From contig NZ_CAJYQD010000006.1 of the NCBI RefSeq assembly GCF_913776855.1, positions 45,758 to 109,757 of the forward strand: a DNA stretch of 64,000 nt, in the 5' to 3' direction. The position numbers and the translations under genes are program-made. The notes beneath the pieces are model-generated. The model saw only the letters and a program-made list of their open reading frames with translations. It searched no databases and was not told the DNA's origin. The DNA is from an uncultured Sphingomonas sp. (GTDB taxonomy: Bacteria > Pseudomonadota > Alphaproteobacteria > Sphingomonadales > Sphingomonadaceae). Of this stretch, positions 45,206 to 56,194 are shown piece after piece (positions within the stretch are counted from its first letter, which is position 1; every line of letters begins with the position of its first letter).

Positions 45206-45892
45206 TCAGCAATCCGTTCGCAATCGATAGCCGACGCCAAGTTCATTGGCGATAACGCTGCCGACCGGATCAGGTGCTTCCAGCTTCTGCCGCAGATTAC
45301 GGATGACGATACGAAGATATTCGATACGCGGGTCTTCATCACCGCCCCAGCAGGAGGTGAGCAGTCGTTCGTGCGTCACGATCCGACCGATATGGCGGGC
45401 GAGCAGTGCCAGTACGTCATGTTCCTTGCGCGTCAGATGAATTTCGATTCCGCCGCGGAACACCGTCCGCCGGTCGAGATCGATGCGCAAATCGCCGCGA
45501 TCGACGATCTGTGGCGCGGGATCGTTCGCGCGGCGGTGGCGCAGGGCTACGCGCAGACGGGCGAGCAGTTCATCGGTGTCGAACGGCTTGGTCACAAAAT
45601 CATCGGCACCAAGGTCGAGCGCCGAGACCTTTTCCTCCACCGCGTCGCGCGCCGATACGACCAGCACGACGGCATCGCCATGGGTGCGCAGCAGCGGGAG
45701 GAGGCTGAGGCCATCGCGGTCGGGCAGGCCCAGGTCGAGCAGGATCGCATCGGGCCGCTCCACTGCCGCCGCGTGCAGCGCGTCGCGGCCATTTCCGGCC
45801 TCCACCACCGTATAGCCGGCGCGCAGCAGCGTGTTGCGCAGCAGGCGACGGATGGCGGCTTCGTCGTCGACGATCAGGATCTTGGCCGGCAT
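45206..45892 (-). CDS. kdpE: KdpE response regulator
   Basis: A 228-residue OmpR-type regulator for the kdp operon. The receiver holds ILIVDDEAAIRRLL, Asp in ILLDLGLPDRDG and Lys in DFVTKPFD; the winged helix holds HLTRKEHDVLALLARHIGRIVTHERLL and VIRNLRQKLE. It is coupled to kdpD by TGATG. At low turgor or potassium, phosphorylated KdpE activates kdpFABC. Confidence 0.97.
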   Translation of the reverse strand: MPAKILIVDDEAAIRRLLRNTLLRAGYTVVEAGNGRDALHAAAVERPDAILLDLGLPDRDGLSLLPLLRTHGDAVVLVVSARDAVEEKVSALDLGADDFVTKPFDTDELLARLRVALRHRRANDPAPQIVDRGDLRIDLDRRTVFRGGIEIHLTRKEHDVLALLARHIGRIVTHERLLTSCWGGDEDPRIEYLRIVIRNLRQKLEAPDPVGSVIANELGVGYRLRTDC

Positions 45893-48567
45893 CAGTCCGC
45901 GCTCCCCGCCGCCAGGTCCCGCAGCAGCAGCGCGGGCGGGAACACCAGCGAGAAGATCGCGCCTTCGCCGTCGGGCCGGTTGGCAGCGGTGACGCTCAGG
46001 CCCATCGCCTCGGCAAAGGCCTTGACGATGGCGAGGCCCAGCCCGGTGCCGCCGACCGAACGGTCGGTGCCCTCCAGCCGGGTAAAGGTATCGAACACGC
46101 GTGCCTCCTGTCCGGGGGGCAGGCCCGGTCCCTGATCACGCACCGACAGGCTGATCTCCCCATAGCGGTTGCGCCCCTCGATTACGATCGCGGTCCCCGG
46201 ATTGGCATAACGCCCGGCATTGTCGAGCAGATTGAGCAGGCAGTGGTGCAGCAATTGCGGATCGACCCGGACCAGCGGCAGGTCGGGCGGCACGTCCAGC
46301 CGGACGTCATGCCCCTCCAGCGCGCCGCGCGCGTCGTGCGCCGCGCCAGCCACCGCGTCGCTGAGGTCGGTTGCCTCGACCTTCAGCCGGATCGCGCCCG
46401 CTTCGACGCGGGCCATGTCGAGCAGGTTGGAGACGAACCGGTTGAGCCGGGCCGATTCCGACCGGATCGTGCCGATCAGTTCGGGAGTGGTACCCTGGGC
46501 CAGTTGATCGGCGGCGACCATGACGGCGGTCAGCGGGGTGCGCAGGTCATGGCTGACCGACGACAGCAATGCGGCGCGCAGCCGGTCGCGGGTGCGGACC
46601 GCATCGACGTCGCGCATCTCCGCCTGCAGCCGGAGGCGTTCGAGGACGAGTGCGGATTGATCGGCAAGGCTGGTGAGCAAGGGCAGCTGGTCGGGCCGGA
46701 CGGGGTTCCCCCCGGCGTCGTTCGCCACCGCCAGCACGCCGACCATGCGTTCCCCGGCCTTTAGCGGATGGAAGAGCCATTCCGACGCGGTGAGCGTCCC
46801 CGATCCCTTGCCCGCCGGGGTGCCGGTGTCGAACGCCCAGTTGGCGGCGGCATGGTCCATGGTGTCCAGCCGATAGGCGGGATCGGTTGCGGCGAGGATG
46901 GCTACATCGCTGCCGCCATCTGGCCCGAGCAGCAGCACCTGTACGCCGAGCAGCCGGCGAACATCGTCGCATATCATCTGTGCCGCGACATCGATGTCGT
47001 TCACGCTCGCGATCTGGCGGAGGAAGCCAGCCAGCGTCGCGTTGGTGCGCGCGCTGGCGGCGGCGAGATCGGCCTGTGCCCGCACCCGTGACGTCAGCTG
47101 GCTGGTCACCACCGCCACCCCGAACAGCACGACGACCGACACGATGTTTTCCGGATTGCTGATGCTGAGCGTGCCGACCGGTGGCAGGAAGAAGAAGTTA
47201 TAGGCGAGGCTGGATGCCAGTCCGGCGAACAGCCCGGTGCGCAGGCCATGCAGGCTGGCAGCGACCATCACCGGCAACAGGTACAGCATCCCGATATTGC
47301 CGAGTTCGAGGATGTGGAACAGTGCGCTGGCGATCGCGGTGATGCCCGCAACCATCGCCGTGGTGATCGCATAGCCGGTGGCGCTGCCCCAGTCCTGCGC
47401 CGGCCGCGGCCGTCCGCCTTCGCGCGTCGCCTCACCGGTGACGGGCAGGACGTGGACCGTTACGCCCGGCGTATCGCGGACCAGCCGGTCGACGACCGAC
47501 CCGTGGCGCAGCTCGAACCAGCGTGACCGGTTCGATTTGCCCAGCACCAGCTGCGTCGCGCGGGCGTCGGTCAGGAAACCGCGTATCCCGTCCACGACGT
47601 TCGGAGCGGGTACGGTTGCGACGGCCGCGCCGAGTTGCGTCGCCAGCGTCATCGTCGCAGCGACGCGGGCGTGCTGCGCCGCGCTGAACGCGGCGGTGCG
47701 CGGGGTTTCGACGAACAGCGCAGTCCATGGCCCGTGCAGGCCATCGGCCACCCGCTTGGCCGCGCGGACCAGATTGTCGGCGCCGGGCAGTTCGTTGATC
47801 GCGACGACGATCCGGTCGCTGCCCGCCCACGTCCCGCCCAGCCCCAGTGCCCGCACGTCGTCGAGCATCCGCGCATCGACCGCCTGTGCCGCACGGCGCA
47901 GCGCCAGTTCGCGGAGCGCCGACAGGTTGGATTTGGAAAAGAAATGGTCGAGCGCCCGCGTCGCTTCCTGCGGCAGATAAACCTTGCCCGCCTTCAACCG
48001 GTCGATCAGCTCGTCGGGCGGAATGTCGACCACTTCCAGCTCGGCGGCCTCGAGGATACTGTCGGGCACGGTTTCGCGGACGCGGACGCGGGTGAAGCTG
48101 GCCACCACGTCGTTGAGGCTTTCGACATGCTGGATGTTGAGCGTCGAATAGACCGAGATGCCGGCGGCGAGCAGTTCCTCGACATCCTGATAGCGTTTGG
48201 GATGGCGGCTGCCCGGCGCATTGGTGTGGGCGAGTTCGTCGACCAGTACGAGGCGGGGGCTGCGCACGAGGATGGTGTCGATATCCATCTCGCCCAGGGT
48301 CCGGCCTTCATAGGCGATGTCGCGGCGGGCGATGATCTCGTGGCCGCGCGTCAGTGCCTCGGTCTCGATCCGGCCGTGCGTTTCGACGACGCCGACCACC
48401 ACGTCGACGCCGTCGCGTTTGCGCGCCGCCCCTTCGGAGAGCATTTCATAGGTCTTGCCGACCCCCGGCGCCGCGCCGAGGAATATCTTCAGCCGCCCGC
48501 GCCCTTCCTGCGCAGCGGTGCGCAGCAGGGCGTCGGGGTCGGGACGGTGCGGGTCGGCTGGTGGCAT
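45892..48567 (-). CDS. kdpD: KdpD sensor histidine kinase
   Basis: An 891-residue kinase. The cytosolic N-terminal KdpD domain has the P-loop GAAPGVGKTYEML and the Walker B LVLVDELAHTNAPGSRH. A universal-stress-like domain follows (about 240-370). Four spans (about 395-490), a GAF-like region and the kinase core follow, with His in SSVSHDLRTPLTAVM, then LLNLLDNAGRY and GGTGLGLAIVKAFAEAMG. It is full length and has the usual dual role as kinase and phosphatase of KdpE. Confidence 0.97.
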   Translation of the reverse strand: MPPADPHRPDPDALLRTAAQEGRGRLKIFLGAAPGVGKTYEMLSEGAARKRDGVDVVVGVVETHGRIETEALTRGHEIIARRDIAYEGRTLGEMDIDTILVRSPRLVLVDELAHTNAPGSRHPKRYQDVEELLAAGISVYSTLNIQHVESLNDVVASFTRVRVRETVPDSILEAAELEVVDIPPDELIDRLKAGKVYLPQEATRALDHFFSKSNLSALRELALRRAAQAVDARMLDDVRALGLGGTWAGSDRIVVAINELPGADNLVRAAKRVADGLHGPWTALFVETPRTAAFSAAQHARVAATMTLATQLGAAVATVPAPNVVDGIRGFLTDARATQLVLGKSNRSRWFELRHGSVVDRLVRDTPGVTVHVLPVTGEATREGGRPRPAQDWGSATGYAITTAMVAGITAIASALFHILELGNIGMLYLLPVMVAASLHGLRTGLFAGLASSLAYNFFFLPPVGTLSISNPENIVSVVVLFGVAVVTSQLTSRVRAQADLAAASARTNATLAGFLRQIASVNDIDVAAQMICDDVRRLLGVQVLLLGPDGGSDVAILAATDPAYRLDTMDHAAANWAFDTGTPAGKGSGTLTASEWLFHPLKAGERMVGVLAVANDAGGNPVRPDQLPLLTSLADQSALVLERLRLQAEMRDVDAVRTRDRLRAALLSSVSHDLRTPLTAVMVAADQLAQGTTPELIGTIRSESARLNRFVSNLLDMARVEAGAIRLKVEATDLSDAVAGAAHDARGALEGHDVRLDVPPDLPLVRVDPQLLHHCLLNLLDNAGRYANPGTAIVIEGRNRYGEISLSVRDQGPGLPPGQEARVFDTFTRLEGTDRSVGGTGLGLAIVKAFAEAMGLSVTAANRPDGEGAIFSLVFPPALLLRDLAAGSAD

Positions 48568-49148
48568 CAGCGCGGGGCAGGGGCCATGCGGTCCAGCGCC
48601 CGGTTGAGCGCAAGGACGTTGACGGTGGGGTCGCCAAGGATTGAGTCATCGGTCTGGCGTTCGATCAGGGCGCGGACGGCCTCGACCCCGATCCCACGCA
48701 CGCGAGCGATGCGTGGGGCCTGTGCCAGCGCGGCGGCGGGCGACAGATCGGGGTCGAGGCCCGACCCGCTGGCGGTGGCCAGATCGGCGGGCAGGGCGCC
48801 GTTCACCCCTTCCGCCCGCTGCTTCGCCACATGGGTCGTGACCCGATCCAACAGTGCCTTCGACGTCGGCCCGAGGTTCGATCCGGACGAGGCAAGGCCG
48901 TCATAGCCCTTGCCGGCGGCCGAGGGACGGGTCTGGAAATAGCGGTCGGTAGTGAACGCCTGTCCGACGACTTCCGACCCGATCACTTGGCCGGCTTCGT
49001 CGCGGACTAGGCTGCCATTGGCCTGTGCCGGGAACAGCGTCTGTCCGATCCCGGTCATCGCCAGCGGATAGCCGATGCCCAGCAGCGCGGCGAACAGCAG
49101 CGTCATCATGATGGCCGGCCGCAGCGCGGAGGAGAAATCTTTACCCAT
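48567..49148 (-). CDS. kdpC: Potassium-transporting ATPase KdpC
   Basis: A 193-residue subunit of the KdpFABC complex that stabilises it and may assist ATP binding. One N-terminal span (LRPAIMMTLLFAALLGIGYPLAM), then a periplasmic domain with SEVVGQAFTTDRYFQTRPSAAG, conserved in KdpC. It overlaps kdpD by one base and follows kdpB after 11 bases. Confidence 0.97.
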   Translation of the reverse strand: MGKDFSSALRPAIMMTLLFAALLGIGYPLAMTGIGQTLFPAQANGSLVRDEAGQVIGSEVVGQAFTTDRYFQTRPSAAGKGYDGLASSGSNLGPTSKALLDRVTTHVAKQRAEGVNGALPADLATASGSGLDPDLSPAAALAQAPRIARVRGIGVEAVRALIERQTDDSILGDPTVNVLALNRALDRMAPAPR

Positions 49149-49159
49149 GTCAGTCTTCC

Positions 49160-51196
<2,037 letters not shown>

Positions 51197-51207
51197 GATG
51201 GGCCCCC

Positions 51208-52911
51208 TTAGAAGGATTGACCGCGGATCATCGCGAGATGATCGGCGATGGGACCGAGCGCGAGGCTCGGCAGGAAAGTCAGGCCGCCCAGCACCAAGAT
51301 GATGCCGACCAGCAGCCCCACCCACAGCGCGCCGGTCGTCGGGAAGGAGCCTGCGCTTTCCGGCGTGTATTTCTTGGCGGTGAGGCTGCCGGCGATCGCC
51401 AGCATCGGCACGATCACGAAGAACCGGCCCAGCCACATCGCGACGCCCAGCATCCCGTTATACCAGGGGGTGTTGGCGGTAAGGCCCGCAAAGGCCGACC
51501 CGTTGTTCGCGACCGCACTGGTAAAGGCGTAGAGGATTTCGCTGAAGCCGTGCGGCCCCTTGTTGAGCGGTCCGGCCAGCCCCTGTTCCAGCACCGACGA
51601 CAGTGCGGTGAGACCGAGGATCGAGAGGGGGAGGACGGCGATGGCCAGCACCGCCAGCTTCACTTCGCGCGCCTCGATCTTCTTGCCGACATATTCGGGC
51701 GTGCGCCCGACCATCAGGCCGGCGACGAACACCGCGAGGATCGCGAACAGCAGGAAGCCATAGATGCCCGCGCCGACGCCGCCGATCACGACCTCGCCCA
51801 GCTGCATATTGAACAGCGGGATCAGGCCACCCAGAGCGGTGAAGCTGTCATGCATCGCATTGACCGCCCCGCACGACGCGGCGGTCGTCACGACCGAAAA
51901 GAGTGCGCTGGCAGCGATGCCGAAGCGGACTTCCTTGCCCTCCATATTGCCGCCCGCAACGCCCAGCTGGTGGAGCAGCGGGTTGCCCGCCGCTTCCGCC
52001 CAATAGGTGACGGTGGTGCCGGCGAGGAACAGGATCATCATGGCAGCGAGGATCGCCCAACCCTGACGCGGGTTGCCGACCGCCTTGCCGAAGGTCCAGG
52101 TGAGGCCGGTGCCGATGACGAAGATCGACAGCATCTGGATGAAATTGGTCAGCGCGGTCGGGTTTTCGAACGGATGGGCCGAATTGGCGTTGAAGAACCC
52201 GCCGCCATTGGTGCCGAGCATCTTGATCGCTTCCTGCGAAGCGACGGGTCCGAGCAGGATCGACTGGCGCGCGCCCTCCAGCGTCTGGACATCGACCACG
52301 CCGGCCAGTGTCTGCGGCACGCCGCTGGCGATGTAGAAGATCGTCAGCGCGATGCAGAGCGGGAGCAGCAGGTAGAGCGTGATGCGGGTGACATCGGCCC
52401 AGAAATTGCCGATCGCCTTTGCTTCCCGCCGGGCAAAGCCGCGGAACAGCGCGAAGGCGAGCGCGATACCGGTCGCTGCCGACAGGAAGTTATGGATCGT
52501 CAGCCCCAGCATCTGGGACAGATTCGACATTGTGCTTTCGCCACCATAGCTCTGCCAATTGGTATTGGCGGTGAAGCTGATCGCAGTGTTGAACGACAGA
52601 TGCTCGCCGACCGCCGCCAGCCCTTGCGGATTGCCCGGTAGCACCGCCTGCAGGCGCAGCACGGCATAGGTGAAGAACATCAGCACGGCGTTGAACACGA
52701 GCATGTGGACGGCATAGCGCCGCCAGCCCTGTTCCTGCGCCGGGTCGATGCCGGACAGGCGGTAGAAGCCGCGCTCGACGGGGCCGAGGACGCGGTGGAG
52801 TGGGGTGTCGCGCCCTTCGTACAGCGCGTGCAGCCAGAGGCCCATCGGCTTGGCGAGTGCCAGCAGAATGCCGACAAAGCCAAGGATCAGGAGCCAGCCC
52901 TGAATGGTCAT
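51208..52911 (-). CDS. kdpA: Potassium-transporting ATPase KdpA
   Basis: A 567-residue channel-like subunit, with four selectivity-filter repeats like those of K+ channels ([63 protein letters not shown]). About 10 spans. It moves K+ across the inner membrane and is gated by KdpB. Confidence 0.98.
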   Translation of the reverse strand: MTIQGWLLILGFVGILLALAKPMGLWLHALYEGRDTPLHRVLGPVERGFYRLSGIDPAQEQGWRRYAVHMLVFNAVLMFFTYAVLRLQAVLPGNPQGLAAVGEHLSFNTAISFTANTNWQSYGGESTMSNLSQMLGLTIHNFLSAATGIALAFALFRGFARREAKAIGNFWADVTRITLYLLLPLCIALTIFYIASGVPQTLAGVVDVQTLEGARQSILLGPVASQEAIKMLGTNGGGFFNANSAHPFENPTALTNFIQMLSIFVIGTGLTWTFGKAVGNPRQGWAILAAMMILFLAGTTVTYWAEAAGNPLLHQLGVAGGNMEGKEVRFGIAASALFSVVTTAASCGAVNAMHDSFTALGGLIPLFNMQLGEVVIGGVGAGIYGFLLFAILAVFVAGLMVGRTPEYVGKKIEAREVKLAVLAIAVLPLSILGLTALSSVLEQGLAGPLNKGPHGFSEILYAFTSAVANNGSAFAGLTANTPWYNGMLGVAMWLGRFFVIVPMLAIAGSLTAKKYTPESAGSFPTTGALWVGLLVGIILVLGGLTFLPSLALGPIADHLAMIRGQSF

Positions 52912-52924
52912 GGTTCCGCTCCCT

Positions 52925-53014
52925 TCAGAAGCGTTCGGGGCGGATCAGCACCGCCACGAGATAGATGAGCAGCCCGAGCGCGGTGATCGCGGCGAGCCAG
53001 AGGTCGAGGGTCAT
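52925..53014 (-). CDS. kdpF: KdpF small subunit
   Basis: A 29-residue peptide, [20 protein letters not shown] followed by AVLIRPERF. The single helix with a conserved C-terminal RPERF/RPE motif is typical of KdpF, which stabilises the Kdp complex in the membrane. It lies 13 bases before kdpA. It is too short for most gene finders. Confidence 0.9.
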   Translation of the reverse strand: MTLDLWLAAITALGLLIYLVAVLIRPERF

Positions 53015-53024
53015 CGCCGCCCCC

Positions 53025-53108
53025 TCACGCATTGTCGCACAGGCGGACATAGGCGAGCGTCAGCGCGACCAGTCCGACCATGATGCCGACCCAAAGCAGA
53101 TCCTGCAT
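53025..53108 (-). CDS. 27-residue membrane peptide upstream of kdpF (candidate gene)
   Basis: MQDLLWVGIMVGLVALTLAY then VRLCDNA: one hydrophobic helix with a short polar end. It ends 10 bases before kdpF. Its ATG is preceded by GAGGAAA, a good ribosome-binding site (spacing about 9). The position and design are those of a second small Kdp-associated peptide. It has no known name and its coding nature rests on these features only. Confidence 0.65.
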   Translation of the reverse strand: MQDLLWVGIMVGLVALTLAYVRLCDNA

Positions 53109-53123
53109 GGCTGATTTCCTCGA

Positions 53124-53981
53124 TCAGAAAGCTGCGGTCAGCGCGACGACGACCGTCCCGCCGGCGATGTTGCCGGTCCCGTCCTGCCCCCGGCTGAAGC
53201 TGGGGCGCAGATACGCGGCGTCGCGGTTGGAAATGTCGGTGTCGACATAGCTGACGTTCAGGGTCAGGTTGCGATACGTCGCATCCGCCCCGACCGACCA
53301 GTCCCAATAGCTGCCGGTCGGCGACACGGCGGTGGCGTTCGGGCCCAGGCCATCCTGCCCCCAGCTATGGCCGATATGCGCCTTGGCGGTGATCGGGCTG
53401 CCGGTGACGGGCAGGGCGGCATCGCCCCACAGGTACAGATTATCGTCCTTCGCGCCCGGTCGGGTATAGACGCCGCTGGCCGCATCGGCACCGGTCGCAT
53501 ACCATTTGCCGATCGCCTGCTGCTTGGGTGCATAGGCGACTCCGGCGGTCAGGGACGCCGGGCCGGCGGTGCCGGTCAGCTTGGCATAGGGTTCGGCAAA
53601 GTCGGTCTTGTCCGCGCCACCGGGATAGACATACCAGGTCAGCCCCAGGTCGAGCGTCGCGCCATCGGCGATCGCGGTCTTGAAGCCGGCGATCAGGTCC
53701 AGTTCCATGTTCGCGCCGCCGAACGTGCCCCAACCGGCCAGGTTCGACGCCCAGGTGCCGATATAGGCGCCGCTGTCATGCGCGATGGTGATGCCGCCCT
53801 GCACCGCCATTTCCTGATCCGACTGCGACACGCCACGGAAGCGATAGTCGGAGGCGATCGCGGCCGATCCGCTGACGGTAACGGCGGCTGGCGGTTCGGT
53901 AGGCTCGGGTGCGGCCTGTGCGTGCGCGGTGGCCGGGAATGCTGCCAGCGCGACGGCGATGGCGGCAGGACGGAAGTTCAT
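53124..53981 (-). CDS. TorF-family putative porin
   Basis: A 285-residue secreted beta-barrel protein: signal peptide MNFRPAAIAVALAAFPATAHAQ, then SGSAAIASDYRFRGVSQSDQ, the hallmark of the TorF/Gcw_chp family. Strands such as AYIGTWASNLAGW and DATYRNLTLNVSYVDTDI follow, and the end is VVVALTAAF. It lies 15 bases upstream of the 27-residue peptide and reads into kdpFABC, so it probably shares the kdp promoter. That suggests a role in passing K+ or solutes through the outer membrane. Confidence 0.85.
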   Translation of the reverse strand: MNFRPAAIAVALAAFPATAHAQAAPEPTEPPAAVTVSGSAAIASDYRFRGVSQSDQEMAVQGGITIAHDSGAYIGTWASNLAGWGTFGGANMELDLIAGFKTAIADGATLDLGLTWYVYPGGADKTDFAEPYAKLTGTAGPASLTAGVAYAPKQQAIGKWYATGADAASGVYTRPGAKDDNLYLWGDAALPVTGSPITAKAHIGHSWGQDGLGPNATAVSPTGSYWDWSVGADATYRNLTLNVSYVDTDISNRDAAYLRPSFSRGQDGTGNIAGGTVVVALTAAF

Positions 53982-54156
53982 GGTTGCTACCCCTATGGCG
54001 CGGCACGTCCATGCGACGGTGCCTTACGGGGTGGGCGATTAGGCCCATGGAACATAGCAATTCGAGAGCGATTCCGGCCAATCGCATAGTGCCGGCGTAT
54101 AGTGGCGGCGTGTCGGGACTGGATGCCGTGCGGCTTTCGGGTTAGTCGATCCGCCC

Positions 54157-54738
54157 GTGAGGATCGCGATCATCGACACCAGCACGACCCGCGCGGCGAT
54201 CATCGCCGAAGGTCTGCGTGAAGCGGGGCTGGACGATCAGGTCGTGATCGATCCCGCCGGGCCGATCGTCCGCCAGATCGAGGCGTGTGCGCCCGAGGTC
54301 GTCCTCATCAATCTCGAAAATCCCGGTCGCGACCTGCTGGAGGATTTCTTTGCGATGTCGCGCGCGCTTGACCGGCCGATCGCGATGTTCGTTGACCAGT
54401 CGGACGGTGACAGCGCGCTGGCGGCGGTTGATGCCGGGGTATCGGCCTATGTCGTCGATGGCCTTGCCAAGCAGCGGATCAAGCCGGTGCTGGATGTCGC
54501 GATCCGCCGGTTCCAGGCGTTTTCGCGGCTGCAGGCGGAATTGGCCGAAGCGAAGACCGCGCTGGCCGATCGCCAGACGATCGACCGGGCGAAGGAGATC
54601 CTGATGCGGCGGCGCGGGATTGACGAACCGGCCGCCTACGCGCTGCTGCGCGGGCACGCGATGCAGTCCAACCGCCGCATCGCCGAAGTGGCGGAGGCGA
54701 TCGTTACCAGCGACGCGCTGATGGGAGACCTGCCGTGA
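54157..54738 (+). CDS. nasT: ANTAR-domain nitrate response regulator NasT
   Basis: A 193-residue protein. The pseudo-receiver domain (MRIAIIDTSTTRAAIIAEGL) is followed by a coiled linker and an RNA-binding ANTAR domain (about residues 125-190; LAEAKTALADRQTIDRAKEIL and AYALLRGHAMQSNRRIAEVA). NasT binds tandem hairpins in leader RNA and stops premature termination; NasS holds it back without nitrate. It starts at a GTG and overlaps nasS by four bases (GTGA). It is divergent from the TorF/kdp operon. Confidence 0.93.
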   Translation: MRIAIIDTSTTRAAIIAEGLREAGLDDQVVIDPAGPIVRQIEACAPEVVLINLENPGRDLLEDFFAMSRALDRPIAMFVDQSDGDSALAAVDAGVSAYVVDGLAKQRIKPVLDVAIRRFQAFSRLQAELAEAKTALADRQTIDRAKEILMRRRGIDEPAAYALLRGHAMQSNRRIAEVAEAIVTSDALMGDLP

Positions 54739-55946
54739 GCCTCGAGCGTTTCCGCATCGGTTTCCTGCCGCTGGTCGATGCCGCGCTGCCGATCCTGGCG
54801 CACGAACTGGGCTTTGCCGAGGAACAGGGCGTCGGCATCGATCTGGTCCGCGACGTGACCTGGGCTGCGGTGCGCGACCGGCTGCTCTATGGCCATACTG
54901 ACGCCGCGCACATGGTCGCCCCGCTCGCCATCGCGGCAAGCCTGGGCCGCGACCGGCCGGCGGTGCCGATGGCGGTGCCGTTCGTGCTGGGATTGAACGG
55001 CAACGCCATCACGTTTTCGATGGCGCTTGGTGCGGCGTGCGGGCTGGGCGGCGAGCTGGGCGATCCGGTGACGGTCGGTGCGGCGCTGAAGGCGGTGGCC
55101 GATGCCCGTGTGGCGGCGGGTCGACGGCTGCGCTTCGGCGTGGTGCATCGCTATTCCAGCCACAATTACATGCTGCGTGACTGGCTGGCGGGGATCGGTA
55201 TCCGCCCGGACATCGACGTGGAGATCGTCGTGACCAGCCCGCCCTTTGCGGCTGACGCCCTGGCGGCGGGCGAGGTGGACGGCATCTGCGTGGGGGAGCC
55301 GTGGAACTCGATCGCGGTGGATCGCGGGGTCGGCCGGATCGCGCTGGCGACCGCGCAAATCTGGCGGCGCGGCGTCGAAAAGGTGCTGGCGATGCGCGCC
55401 GACACCGCCGCCGAACGCAGCGATGCGACGCTGCGGCTGATCCGCGCACTGCACGCCGCCGCGGCCTATTTCGTCGATCCCGACACGGTCGGACAAAGTG
55501 CCGCGATCCTCGCCCGGCCCGCGTATCTCGACGCGCCGGTCGATGCGATCCTGCGCGCGATCACCGATCATATCCGCGTGGTGCCGGGCGGGGTGCCGGT
55601 CCATTATCCCGACTTCATGTTCCAATATCGCGAGGCGGCGAACTTCCCGTGGCGCAGCCAGGCGGCGTGGCTGTATGCCCAGATGACGCGCTGGGGCGAA
55701 CGACCGTTCGATGCGGGAGAGGCAGCGATCGCAGCCGGGACGTTCCGCCCCGACCTGTACCGCGCCGCGCTGGCTGGATCGGATGCGCCGCTGCCCGGAG
55801 CGAGTTCCAAGCTGGAGGGGGCGTTGGGCGGGCCGATCGGCGTAGGATCGACGCAAGGACGGTTGATGCTGGGCAGCGACCGGTTCTTCGACGGGCGGTC
55901 GTTCGATCCCGACGACATTCCGGCGTATCTGTCCGGCCTGCCCTGA
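54735..55946 (+). CDS. nasS: Nitrate sensor NasS (CmpA/NrtA-like)
   Basis: A 403-residue protein of the nitrate/bicarbonate-binding family (FRIGFLPLVDAALPILAHE, VGEPWNSIAVDRGVG, FPWRSQAAWLYAQMTRWG). It has no signal peptide, so it stays in the cytoplasm; this is the difference from the periplasmic NrtA proteins. In known systems NasS binds NasT until nitrate arrives. Its pairing with nasT supports this call. Confidence 0.93.
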   Translation: MSLERFRIGFLPLVDAALPILAHELGFAEEQGVGIDLVRDVTWAAVRDRLLYGHTDAAHMVAPLAIAASLGRDRPAVPMAVPFVLGLNGNAITFSMALGAACGLGGELGDPVTVGAALKAVADARVAAGRRLRFGVVHRYSSHNYMLRDWLAGIGIRPDIDVEIVVTSPPFAADALAAGEVDGICVGEPWNSIAVDRGVGRIALATAQIWRRGVEKVLAMRADTAAERSDATLRLIRALHAAAAYFVDPDTVGQSAAILARPAYLDAPVDAILRAITDHIRVVPGGVPVHYPDFMFQYREAANFPWRSQAAWLYAQMTRWGERPFDAGEAAIAAGTFRPDLYRAALAGSDAPLPGASSKLEGALGGPIGVGSTQGRLMLGSDRFFDGRSFDPDDIPAYLSGLP

Positions 55947-56012
55947 ACACTATTTTGCTGCGCTTGCGAAAGGGGCTTGTGTCCGACCGGCGAATCAGGC
56001 AGCTTGATCGCA

Positions 56013-56071
56013 GCCCGGCAATGGCGTCGGGCACGACATAGCAGCGACATGCCTCTCCAGCGTCGGGGAGG
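56013..56071 (+). promoter_or_regulatory. Tandem ANTAR hairpins in the leader RNA
   Basis: P1 (56013-56032): gcccggc/gtcgggc, 7 bp with one G-T pair, closing the hexaloop AATGGC. P2 (56052-56071): cctctcc/ggggagg, 7 bp with one T-G pair, closing the hexaloop AGCGTC. Both loops have A at position 1 and G at position 4, as in the ANTAR RNA motif. The hairpins lie 19 bases apart. P2 ends 51 bases before the terminator, with a GC-rich region between that could form the alternative fold. Confidence 0.8.
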
Positions 56072-56122
56072 TTCCCGCTGAGCGATAACGGGCACCGGCC
56101 CGTCGTCCGACACAGGCAACGA

Positions 56123-56170
56123 AGCCGCCAGAACGCGCCCGCAATGGGCCGCCGTTCTGGCGGCTTTTTT
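56123..56170 (+). terminator. Attenuator terminator of the nitrate operon
   Basis: agccgccagaacg (56123-56135) pairs perfectly with cgttctggcggct (56153-56165), followed by six T residues. It lies between nasS and the transporter gene, and just downstream of the ANTAR hairpins. It would stop the message unless NasT acts. The transporter ATG follows at 56195. Confidence 0.92.
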
Positions 56171-56194
56171 CGTTTCCGGCTCTGGGAGGCAGGA

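Noticed and set aside
42200-46135. Open frame of 1311 codons on the plus strand through the TonB receptor and kdpE
   Set aside because: It crosses several well-supported genes on the other strand and shows no domain; it is a GC-bias shadow.
54735-55946. Periplasmic nitrate-binding protein of an ABC transporter
   Set aside because: There is no signal peptide, no permease or ATPase gene follows, and it is coupled to nasT, so NasS is the better call.
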